The notes below the pieces were generated by a model. It had not been told where the DNA came from. It was given only the letters and a program-made list of their open reading frames with translations, and made no database searches. DNA of 6,560 nucleotides from GWF2-43-63 sp035390965. GTDB lineage: Bacteria; Bacteroidota; Bacteroidia; Bacteroidales; DTU049. The stretch lies in NCBI GenBank assembly GCA_035390965.1, contig DAOPKE010000132.1, positions 1-6,560 of the forward strand, written 5' to 3'. Below are positions 1 to 6,409 of the stretch, in pieces (position 1 is the stretch's first letter; every line of letters starts with the position of its first letter). The position numbers and the translations under genes are program-made.

Positions 1-113
1 TGATAGAAATACTGCAGCTTTTCATCCTCATCACTACCATTGTAACATGGTTCGAGCTTTTCATTAATGGCTATATCGATAGTCTGAATATATTTATTTA
101 ATCGCACGACCAT
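1..113 (-). CDS. Hypothetical protein, N-terminal part only (runs off the window)
   Basis: An ATG at 113-111 on the minus strand opens a frame of 37 codons that stays open to the window edge, so the C-terminus is not visible. The visible protein starts MVVRLNKYIQTIDIAINEKL and continues with an acidic stretch containing NGSDEDEKLQYFY. There is no signal peptide, so this end looks cytoplasmic. The start lies 14 bases after the stop codon of the secreted protein upstream, which suggests the same transcript. No clear Shine-Dalgarno sequence precedes it; the upstream bases are A-rich. I do not recognise the family. A small acidic protein beside a secreted one could be an immunity or partner protein, but that is only a guess from layout. 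Confidence 0.5.
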   Translation of the reverse strand, partial: MVVRLNKYIQTIDIAINEKLEPCYNGSDEDEKLQYFY

Positions 114-127
114 ATATTGTTTTTAGA

Positions 128-607
128 TCATTCTCTTAAAAGCTTTCTTGCATTTTCATGAGCATCCGTCGATATTAAATACTCATCAAATCCAATAAAT
201 AAATAATAAAATAGCTGGGCGTTCATTTCTCTCCAATTACCATTAAAATAAAAAGGTCCTTCCGGTGAAAAATAAATTGCAATTTTTTTAAAAAATATTT
301 TATTTCTAAAAATCAGATCAACTAATATTCTGGGCGATAGGCAACTTGTGTCTTGAGTTAATGGATAATTCTCCAATTGGCTTTTGAAAGCGTTAAAATC
401 AAATATTTTACTACTTAGTAATTCAACATTATATCTCACAACGAATATTTCGTGTCTTTTTTTAATATTATCAATGGAAATGGGGATTCTATACGATTTG
501 TTTTTTGGAACTAAGTACATCTCTACCCTTTTTAAAGAATAGTCGGAGCCATATAGAACCATTGCATTTGCAATAAATACCCAAAAAAACAAAAAGGTTT
601 TTTTCAT
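128..607 (-). CDS. Secreted protein of unknown function (159 aa)
   Basis: The protein opens with a typical signal peptide: two lysines (MKKT), a hydrophobic core (FLFFWVFIANAMVL), and a likely cleavage site after YGS near residue 21. No cysteine follows the site, so it is probably a soluble periplasmic or exported protein and not a lipoprotein. The mature part of about 138 residues is rich in Phe, Tyr, Ile, Lys and Asn. It has one cysteine (in DTSCLSP) and no motif I can assign. The start is well supported: ATG at 607-605 is preceded seven bases upstream by AAGGAG. The gene follows a truncated frame by 11 bases and is followed after 14 bases by another frame, so it looks like the middle gene of a minus-strand operon. 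Its base composition is visibly more AT-rich than the plus-strand genes to the right, consistent with an accessory origin. The function is unknown. Confidence 0.75.
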   Translation of the reverse strand: MKKTFLFFWVFIANAMVLYGSDYSLKRVEMYLVPKNKSYRIPISIDNIKKRHEIFVVRYNVELLSSKIFDFNAFKSQLENYPLTQDTSCLSPRILVDLIFRNKIFFKKIAIYFSPEGPFYFNGNWREMNAQLFYYLFIGFDEYLISTDAHENARKLLRE

Positions 608-614
608 GATTGTA

Positions 615-620
615 CTCCTT
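615..620 (-). promoter_or_regulatory. Shine-Dalgarno sequence AAGGAG of the secreted-protein gene
   Basis: The minus strand reads AAGGAG seven bases before the ATG at 607. Its first two A bases are also the last two bases of the TAA stop codon (621-619) of the upstream truncated frame, so translation of the two frames may have been coupled. The motif is notable because the two large plus-strand genes have no such sequence, and Bacteroidota generally make little use of Shine-Dalgarno pairing. Confidence 0.6.
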
Positions 621-801
621 ATTCTTCTGTGTCAAAAACATTGTCTGCTTTAAACAAAATAATAACATCAAGATAATCTGTTCTTTTTGTTTCGCTGTTT
701 CCTTTGTAATATGTTCTCAAAGCGTTAATCACTTCTCTTTCTTTATTCCCATGTGCATAATTTTCCTCTTGATTAGAATTTTTATGTTCGCGGAATTCAA
801 G
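619..801 (-). pseudogene. 5'-truncated coding frame cut at the IS30 remnant, C-terminal about 57 residues
   Basis: On the minus strand a frame is open from 801 to a TAA at 621-619, giving 60 codons with no in-frame ATG. The first few codons (to about 790) probably belong to the IS end. From there the product reads REHKNSNQEENYAHGNKERE and ends FKADNVFDTEE. Reasons to think it is real coding sequence are a balanced, charged, soluble-protein composition, a stop codon overlapping the Shine-Dalgarno sequence of the next gene, and the 11-base spacing typical of operons. An internal GTG (at VINALRTYY) could serve as a start for a short peptide, but the upstream codons look equally coding, so truncation is more likely. 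I do not recognise the family. The missing N-terminal part is not on the other side of the IS remnant, so it was probably deleted. Confidence 0.55.
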
Positions 802-1004
802 TTACAAATGCAACTTTTTGTTTTTCAAAATTAATAATAATTACTGATGTGGAGTCAAATATCCTAAACGCTTTCTGGGACGGTGATTTAGCTTGTATTG
901 AATTTAGAATATGTCTTCATCAGCAATGTCCTAAATTTCATTCAAATGGTAAATGCCGGCAAAATTATTTATGCTATAATAAAATTCTCGTTGGTAATAC
1001 TCCC
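790..1004 (-). mobile_element. Decayed IS30-family insertion sequence, right-end fragment
   Basis: This stretch holds the C-terminal end of an IS30-type transposase on the minus strand, followed by about 50 noncoding bases with GTTGCATTTGTAACTTGAAT. I take that segment (about 793-815) as the likely terminal repeat region; this is from memory of related Bacteroidota elements and is not proven. No matching left end occurs in the window, and a full element would extend about a kilobase further, into the neighbouring GH3 gene, which is intact. The element is therefore a one-sided remnant. Both boundaries are approximate: the left one by where the flanking gene fragment seems to begin, the right one by the last recognisable transposase motif. 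Confidence 0.6.
841..1004 (-). pseudogene. IS30-family transposase, C-terminal remnant with stops and a frameshift
   Basis: Reading the minus strand up to the TAA at 843-841 gives HRPRKRLGYLTPHQ preceded by IQYKLN. This matches the end of IS30 transposases, whose final segment carries a conserved L-N-x-R-P-R-K-x-L-x-x-x-T-P signature. In-frame stops interrupt it at 906-904 and 933-931, with DIADEDIF between them. Further upstream another frame contains TNEN (995-984) and LP (962-957). These correspond to the NEN...LP block that precedes the signature in IS30, at nearly the expected spacing: three bases short between NEN and LP, and about one base off a whole number of codons between LP and HRPRK. 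The gene thus carries at least two stops and one frameshift, and lacks its N-terminal DNA-binding region and most of the DDE core. It cannot encode an active transposase. Confidence 0.72.
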
Positions 1005-1079
1005 CTGAAATGAAAAATAATCTTGTAAGTCTCGCAAAATCATGTTTTCTTTGTAATACAATTTTTTTCAGATAAAGCT

Positions 1080-3977
1080 ATGCGTATCACGGCCTTACTT
1101 TTCATCATTATTTTATTCAGTCACTCAGCTGCATCTCAAAATCAAAACGCTGAGCAATGGGCTGATTCTGTCATTCGGACAATGACTCTGCGCGAAAAAA
1201 TCGGTCAGCTGATGATGATTGCTGTGTATTCCAACCAAAATGAAAAATATGCTGCATCAATCGATGACACCATTGCAACTTATCAACCCGGAGCCATTGT
1301 GTTTTTTCAGGGAGCGCCTCAAAAAGAAGTAATACTGATGAATCGCTGGCAGAAAAAAGCAAAAATTCCGATGCTTGTTGCTATGGATGCCGAATGGGGT
1401 CCTGCCATGCGACTCGACAGTATCATGCCTTTACCCCGTCTGATGGCTCTGGCTGCCACCAACGACACAACACTCATTTACCGCTACGGGCAAGCCATCG
1501 GTAAACAATGCAAACGCCTCGGCATTCATATCAATTTTGCCCCGGTGGTCGATGTAAACAACAATCCCCTGAACCCGGTCATCAATTATCGGTCGTTTGG
1601 AGAAAACCAGCATAAAGTAGCATTGTATGCATCGGTATTTTGTCGCGGAATGCAGTCGCAAGGTGTAATGGCCGTTGCCAAACATTTTCCCGGCCATGGC
1701 AATACATCACAGGATTCACACAAAACACTACCCGATGTAACCGATAATATCAACGTCATAGATTCTGTTCATCTCGTGCCTTTTGCCAAAATGATAGATG
1801 CCGGAATATGGGGAATTATGGTGGCTCACGTTTTTGTGCCGGCACTCGACACCACCAGCAACATTCCTACAACACTGAATCAAACAGTAGTTACAGGACT
1901 TTTGAAAAATGAAATGGGCTACAAAGGTGTTGTAATTACCGATGCGCTGGGCATGCAGGGAGTATTGAAACACCATAAACCCGGTCAGATTGAAGTGCAG
2001 GCACTGATAGCCGGAAACGATGTATTACTTATGCCGGAGCAGATAAAAACAGCCATCGACTCTATTGTGGCAGCAGTTGACATCGGCCGCATCGACTCTG
2101 TCAGAATTGATGAAAGCGTTAGAAAAATTTTAATCACAAAATACAATGAAAGACTCACCCGTTATATTGATATTGATGAAAAAAATATTACTGATGACAT
2201 CAATGCAGCGGACTGGTATGAATTGAAAAGAGATGTTTTCAACAATAATGCAACACTGGTTTTTAATCATGGAATAGATATTCCGCTTCGCAATATCCAT
2301 AAAAGAATTGCGGTGATTTCGTTTCGTGCCGACCGCGAAAATATCTTTCACGAAGAACTGATGCGACATGTTTGCGCCGACGCATATTTTGTTCCGGAAA
2401 ATGCCACAGAAAAAGACATTGAAGCAATTACAGATACAATAAAAAATTATGATCTGGCCATTGTTGCGGTGCAAAATATGGCTTATTGGAACAAAAACAA
2501 CTATGGCTTCAATTCATTCGTCATGCCGGCAGTAGAAACCATCTGCCGTCAAACACAAACCATTCTGTGCCTTTTCGGAAATCCTTATGCCTATCATAAA
2601 TGGTCGGCCGATGTAGAACCAAAAGCACTTATTGTTACATACGAAAGAGATACACTGGCTGAAATTGCCTGCGCCCAAAGTCTTTTTGGAATTCAGAATT
2701 TCAAGGGAAAACTCCCTGTTTCAATATCAGCAAAATATCCGGAAAATACCGGCATTACAACAGAAACAGGCAACGACCGTTTGATGGAAATGACACCTGC
2801 GAAACTGGGACTCGGCAACGTTCTGCTCGATTCGGTAGATGCTATTATCAAAAAGGCCATTGATGAAAAAGTTTTTCCCGGCTGTCAGGTTTTGGCTGCA
2901 GTGAACGGAAAAGTATTTTACAACAAAGCATTTGGTTATCACGATTACACAAAAAAAACACCGGTAAAACGAACCGATATCTATGATCTGGCCTCAGTTT
3001 CAAAAATATTCGGAACAACACTGGCCATCATGAAATTATACGAAGAAAAACGTTTCCGGCTTGATGATTTGCTGCAACAACATCTGCCCTTAGCAAAAAA
3101 CACAGCGGCAGGACAGTTGCGTATAGACCGCTTGCTAACTCATTCTTCAGGACTTCCGGCTTGGCTTCCTCTGTATATGGCAACTGTAAAAAACGGAAAA
3201 CCCGATACAAACTACTTCAGAACAAAAGCCGATTCACTTTTTGGAATTCGTGTAAGCGACTCACTTTTCATGCGGTGCGATTACATCGACACGATGCTGA
3301 ACATCATTCTGCATTCAAAAATAAATCCTTCGCATCATTACAAATACAGCGACCTTGGATTTATGTTGCTGAAAGAAATGGCAGAGCATCTGAGCTCCGA
3401 TTCGCTCAATAGATATGTTGATGAAAATTTTTATCAACCCCTGGGGTTGTCATGGATGACATACAATCCCTTGACTCGATTCGATAAAAGCCGCATCCCG
3501 CCTACAGAAGAAGACACTTCATTCAGAGATGTAAAAGTTCATGGCTATGTGCATGATCAGGCAGCAGCCATGCTGGGCGGTGTTTCGGGACATGCAGGTG
3601 TTTTCGGCAATGCCTGGGATGCCGCTGTCATTCTGCAAATGCTGATTGAAAAAGGTCATTACGCCGGTACAAAATATTTTGAAGCATCAACAGTTGAAAA
3701 ATTCACTTCAACCTATTTTGATAAAAACAGACGAGGTCTTGGTTTCGACAAACCATCAGGCATTCACAATGGCAATGTCTGCGATGAAGCTTCGCCTGAA
3801 AGCTTTGGTCACAGCGGGTTTACAGGAACTTTTGTGTGGGCCGATCCGCGTAACGGACTCATATATGTTTTTTTGTCGAACCGCACATATCCTGACGCAG
3901 AAAACAAAAAAATTGTTGAGCAGAATATCCGCACAAGGATTCATTCTTTGTTTTATCAGACCATTGATAAACCTTAA
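1080..3977 (+). CDS. Periplasmic GH3 beta-N-acetylglucosaminidase fused to a serine beta-lactamase-type hydrolase
   Basis: This 965-residue protein has a signal peptide (residues 1-19, likely cleaved after AAS) and no lipobox. Residues about 27-360 form a GH3 TIM barrel: NFAPVVDVN (152-160), RSFGE (171-175), the NagZ-type loop KHFPGHG with DSH (201-214), whose D212/H214 pair fits the Asp-His general acid/base, and ITDALGM (286-292) with D288 as the likely nucleophile. Residues about 388-555 resemble the second GH3 domain, ending in KGKLPVS. Residues about 575-955 form a class C beta-lactamase/penicillin-binding-protein fold with SVSK (639-642, S639 nucleophile), YSD (756-758, replacing Y-x-N) and HSG (911-913, in place of KTG). 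Both halves look catalytically complete. The NagZ-like loop suggests release of terminal GlcNAc from muropeptides or similar glycans; the second half may act on peptides or esters. Its substrate cannot be read from sequence. No Shine-Dalgarno sequence precedes the ATG, and upstream lies the IS30 remnant. The next gene follows within nine bases. Confidence 0.93.
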   Translation: MRITALLFIIILFSHSAASQNQNAEQWADSVIRTMTLREKIGQLMMIAVYSNQNEKYAASIDDTIATYQPGAIVFFQGAPQKEVILMNRWQKKAKIPMLVAMDAEWGPAMRLDSIMPLPRLMALAATNDTTLIYRYGQAIGKQCKRLGIHINFAPVVDVNNNPLNPVINYRSFGENQHKVALYASVFCRGMQSQGVMAVAKHFPGHGNTSQDSHKTLPDVTDNINVIDSVHLVPFAKMIDAGIWGIMVAHVFVPALDTTSNIPTTLNQTVVTGLLKNEMGYKGVVITDALGMQGVLKHHKPGQIEVQALIAGNDVLLMPEQIKTAIDSIVAAVDIGRIDSVRIDESVRKILITKYNERLTRYIDIDEKNITDDINAADWYELKRDVFNNNATLVFNHGIDIPLRNIHKRIAVISFRADRENIFHEELMRHVCADAYFVPENATEKDIEAITDTIKNYDLAIVAVQNMAYWNKNNYGFNSFVMPAVETICRQTQTILCLFGNPYAYHKWSADVEPKALIVTYERDTLAEIACAQSLFGIQNFKGKLPVSISAKYPENTGITTETGNDRLMEMTPAKLGLGNVLLDSVDAIIKKAIDEKVFPGCQVLAAVNGKVFYNKAFGYHDYTKKTPVKRTDIYDLASVSKIFGTTLAIMKLYEEKRFRLDDLLQQHLPLAKNTAAGQLRIDRLLTHSSGLPAWLPLYMATVKNGKPDTNYFRTKADSLFGIRVSDSLFMRCDYIDTMLNIILHSKINPSHHYKYSDLGFMLLKEMAEHLSSDSLNRYVDENFYQPLGLSWMTYNPLTRFDKSRIPPTEEDTSFRDVKVHGYVHDQAAAMLGGVSGHAGVFGNAWDAAVILQMLIEKGHYAGTKYFEASTVEKFTSTYFDKNRRGLGFDKPSGIHNGNVCDEASPESFGHSGFTGTFVWADPRNGLIYVFLSNRTYPDAENKKIVEQNIRTRIHSLFYQTIDKP

Positions 3978-3986
3978 TTGCTTTCT

Positions 3987-6095
3987 ATGAGCGATAAAAA
4001 ACAAAAAACAAACAAGCTTCAGAAAAGTGTTCTACAAAAACCGGTGGTTGTAAAAAACAATGCCAATACCGGAAAAAAGAAATGGCTCCCCTACCTCGTT
4101 CTGGCACTCATGACCATTTTTGTGTATTCACTTTCTTTCAACACTGAGTTTATCTATAATTGGGACGATGCAGGTTATGTAACCGGAAATGCCTACATCA
4201 AATCCCTGAATTTCGAAAGCATACAGAATATTTTCAGCGAAATTTATTACATGAGCAACTATCACCCGCTCACAACCCTCTCCTACGCTATCGATTGGGC
4301 TATTGCCGGTGACAATCCCGTTTGGTATCACGTAATAAACCTGCTATTCCATTTGTTGAATACCATGCTGGTTTTTGTTGTGATAAAAAGATTTTTTCAT
4401 GTAAAGTCAGACTGGGTGCCGTTTTTCGTAGCTATGATTTTTGCGGTCCACCCGATGCATGTGGAAAGTGTTGCATGGATTTCGGAACGCAAAGATGTAA
4501 TGTACACTTTCTTCTTTCTGCTCGCATTGCTGAAATATCATGATTACAAAAACACAACAAACAACAAATGGAAGCACTACCTGCTGTTGATTTTATTTTT
4601 CCTCATGTCGCTCATGTCGAAATCAGCAGCGGTTGTCTTTCCTGTTGCGCTATTCGCATTCGACTGGTATGAGCGCCGCAAACTAAATCTGATGCTAATT
4701 GCGGAAAAAATCCCAATGCTCGCTTTATCATTGATTTTTGGCATTATCGCTTTGAAAAGTCAGAAGGAAGCCATGCAGGACCTGGCTCCGCTGCTTTCAC
4801 TCACCGAACGCCTGCAAATAGTCAACCATTCATTTCTGACATACATTTATAAATTTTTCCTGCCCGTCAATTTATCCGGATTTTATCCCTATCCGATTAA
4901 AGACAACAATGCATTACCAGACATTTACAGCATTGCACCATTGATTACAGCAGGATTACTTGGTGTGTTTATCTGGCTTGGACGAAAAAGCCGCGAACTT
5001 ATTTTTGGTGTTCTTTTCTTTATAATCAACCTCGCATTGGTATTACAACTAAAACCGGTTGGTGGTGCGGTTCTCGCAGAGCGATATACCTATGTTCCCT
5101 ATATAGGGCTTGCTCTTCCTTTTGCATTCTGGCTCGGACAAAAAGCTGATAAAAACAAGCTTTTACAAGGAATAATCCTTATTATCGGAATAACATTTTC
5201 AATTGTTTCATTCAATCGTGTGCCGGTCTGGAAAAGTGGCGATGCATTGTTCAGCAATGTGCTGGAGCAGTTTCCGCGCAATCCGTATGCATGGGACAAT
5301 CGCGGCGGATTGTATTGGGATATCTATGCTTCGAAAAAATTTAAGGATAATCCGGCAAAAAAGAAAATATTTACCGACAAGGCCTATCACGATTACACCA
5401 TGTCGCTCCAGCTCGATGCCAGCTATATACAGCCATGGTCGCACCGCGGAATTCTGCTGTTCAATACCGGCCGCTACGAAGAAGCTCTGAATGATTTCAA
5501 TGTTGCATTAAAGCTGAAACCAGATTATATTGATGCTTTACTTGGGCGGGCAAATACTTTGAGTACACTGCAAAGATACGAAGAAGCCATTCCTGATTAC
5601 AATGCTTATTTGCAGCAACATCCCGACTCGGCCCAGGCATACGTGTGGCGCGCCACCGCATGGCATCATCTGCAGCAATACGATAAAGCTCTGTCTGACT
5701 GCGAAGCAGCCATTCAATTAAATCCAAAAAATGCTGAAGCATGGTATTGGAAAGGATTGTGTTTTTACAATACCGGAAAAAACGAAGAAGCCATTTCGGG
5801 TTTTGCAAAAGCCATCGAACTTAAACCTGATTATCAGGAAGTGTTCGTGTGGCAGGGAATGGCCTATGCCAATCTGAAACAATACAATAAGGCAATTGAG
5901 TTTTACAGCAAAGCAATCCAACTCAAACCCGGCGATGCCGTTGCACTTGTAAACCGCTCAGTGGCCTATTACAATCTAAACGATTTTGCACACGCCCTGG
6001 CCGATCTCGATACAGCCGGCAAACTCGGCTATCCGCTCAATAAGGATTATTATTTAGCGGTGAAAAACGGTGATAAAAGATTTCAGGATAAATAA
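3987..6095 (+). CDS. Polytopic membrane protein with TMTC-like (GT-C) domain and C-terminal TPR repeats
   Basis: I chose the ATG at 3987 (702 aa). A TTG at 3978, directly after the previous stop, would add three residues and is less likely. A basic N-terminus (1-32) precedes the first membrane helix (about 33-51), followed by a loop with NWDD (58-61) and YHPLTTLSYA. About ten further hydrophobic segments run to about residue 410, with HPMHVESVAWISERKD (155-170) and LAERYTYVPYIGL. This set of motifs resembles bacterial relatives of the eukaryotic TMTC proteins, which are GT-C-fold O-mannosyltransferases. In GT-C enzymes an acidic residue in the first external loop is catalytic, and the WDD motif sits there. 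Six consecutive TPR units of 34-35 residues follow (about 479-683), preceded by a degenerate one with an insertion (about 435-478). By analogy the TPRs would be periplasmic and bind protein partners or acceptors. Donor and acceptor are unknown, and a non-enzymatic scaffold remains possible. It probably shares a transcript with the GH3 fusion gene. Confidence 0.85.
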   Translation: MSDKKQKTNKLQKSVLQKPVVVKNNANTGKKKWLPYLVLALMTIFVYSLSFNTEFIYNWDDAGYVTGNAYIKSLNFESIQNIFSEIYYMSNYHPLTTLSYAIDWAIAGDNPVWYHVINLLFHLLNTMLVFVVIKRFFHVKSDWVPFFVAMIFAVHPMHVESVAWISERKDVMYTFFFLLALLKYHDYKNTTNNKWKHYLLLILFFLMSLMSKSAAVVFPVALFAFDWYERRKLNLMLIAEKIPMLALSLIFGIIALKSQKEAMQDLAPLLSLTERLQIVNHSFLTYIYKFFLPVNLSGFYPYPIKDNNALPDIYSIAPLITAGLLGVFIWLGRKSRELIFGVLFFIINLALVLQLKPVGGAVLAERYTYVPYIGLALPFAFWLGQKADKNKLLQGIILIIGITFSIVSFNRVPVWKSGDALFSNVLEQFPRNPYAWDNRGGLYWDIYASKKFKDNPAKKKIFTDKAYHDYTMSLQLDASYIQPWSHRGILLFNTGRYEEALNDFNVALKLKPDYIDALLGRANTLSTLQRYEEAIPDYNAYLQQHPDSAQAYVWRATAWHHLQQYDKALSDCEAAIQLNPKNAEAWYWKGLCFYNTGKNEEAISGFAKAIELKPDYQEVFVWQGMAYANLKQYNKAIEFYSKAIQLKPGDAVALVNRSVAYYNLNDFAHALADLDTAGKLGYPLNKDYYLAVKNGDKRFQDK

Positions 6096-6196
6096 TTTGA
6101 TTCTCTGTAATAATTTCAGAAAAAAAGTTCAGAATTCTCATAGTACATTTCATTTCACAAAATCCGGCAGATGCATGCCATCGGTTCATATATTTT
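6096..6196. other. Intergenic spacer with no recognised feature
   Basis: This AT-rich stretch follows the stop codon of the TPR gene. I see no stem-and-T-run terminator, only weak complementarity between TTCTCTG and CAGAA around 6100-6120. No open frame with coding character is present. The 213-base repeat array begins at its right end. Confidence 0.5.
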
Positions 6197-6347
6197 GGAA
6201 GACTCCGGATGTCTCATTGAATAAACCATTCCGTACCTGACGGCACGGGCTGGCGTTTTTTTTTGTTCTACCAATATTTTGTCCCTACGGGGCAATTGCA
6301 GCTTAGTCTTCTGTTTCCCTTCGGGCTCCAAATTCCAGAACAAATAC
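6197..6347. repeat. Long direct repeat, copy 1 (151 bases)
   Basis: It runs from GGAAGACTCC to GAACAAATAC and recurs 213 bases downstream with five differences and no indel (about 97% identity). It contains small inverted repeats: AGAC/GTCT around TCCGGAT, CCGT/ACGG (6231-6248), TTGTCCC-TAC-GGGGCAA (6279-6295), and CCC-TTC-GGG near 6318-6326. Runs of this kind, with CCCTACGGG and CCCTTCGGG hairpins, fit intergenic repeats as I know them from Bacteroidota genomes, but I cannot name a family. It shows no transposase or other gene, so it could be a nonautonomous element or a structured RNA-level repeat. Confidence 0.85.
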
Positions 6348-6409
6348 GCGCAGCTCTTGCTAAGCTGAAATGACACCGAAACGATTGATATATCGGGGCA
6401 ATCATTTTC
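6348..6409. other. 62-base spacer between repeat copies, with two small hairpins
   Basis: The spacer separates the two repeat copies and completes a 213-base period. It can form CAGCT (6351-6355) with AGCTG (6363-6367) around a seven-base loop, and GATTG (6383-6387) with CAATC (6399-6403) around an eleven-base loop. The sequence just left of copy 1 is not clearly related to it, so whether the spacer belongs to the repeated unit cannot be decided inside this window. Confidence 0.45.

Noticed and set aside
610..834. A 74-codon plus-strand open frame with a hydrophobic, Phe- and Cys-rich product
   Set aside because: It lies opposite the truncated minus-strand frame and the IS end, has unusual composition, and starts within the leader of the secreted-protein gene. 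It is best explained as an antisense shadow.
991..1025. Possible Bacteroidota-type promoter: TTGG at 991-994 and TAATCTTG at 1018-1025 upstream of the GH3 gene
   Set aside because: TAATCTTG differs by one base from TAnnTTTG, and the upstream element is imperfect with long spacing. In such AT-rich sequence this could easily be chance.
923..1079. Minus-strand frame open for about 50 codons upstream of the transposase motifs
   Set aside because: It has no start codon and reads the IS30 motifs in the wrong frame, so it is a chance opening through decayed transposase sequence.
2800..3960. Antibiotic-resistance beta-lactamase
   Set aside because: The domain has the serine beta-lactamase fold motifs, but it is fused to GH3 and has YSD and HSG in place of the typical YxN and KTG. 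A cell-envelope hydrolase is more likely than drug resistance.
6096..6130. Intrinsic terminator after the TPR gene
   Set aside because: No stable GC-rich stem followed by a T-run is present. Only weak, bulged complementarity is visible.
6283..6291. CCCTACGGG resembling the conserved 16S rRNA primer site near position 341
   Set aside because: The flanking sequence does not match 16S rRNA. The motif is the loop and stem of a small hairpin within the repeat.
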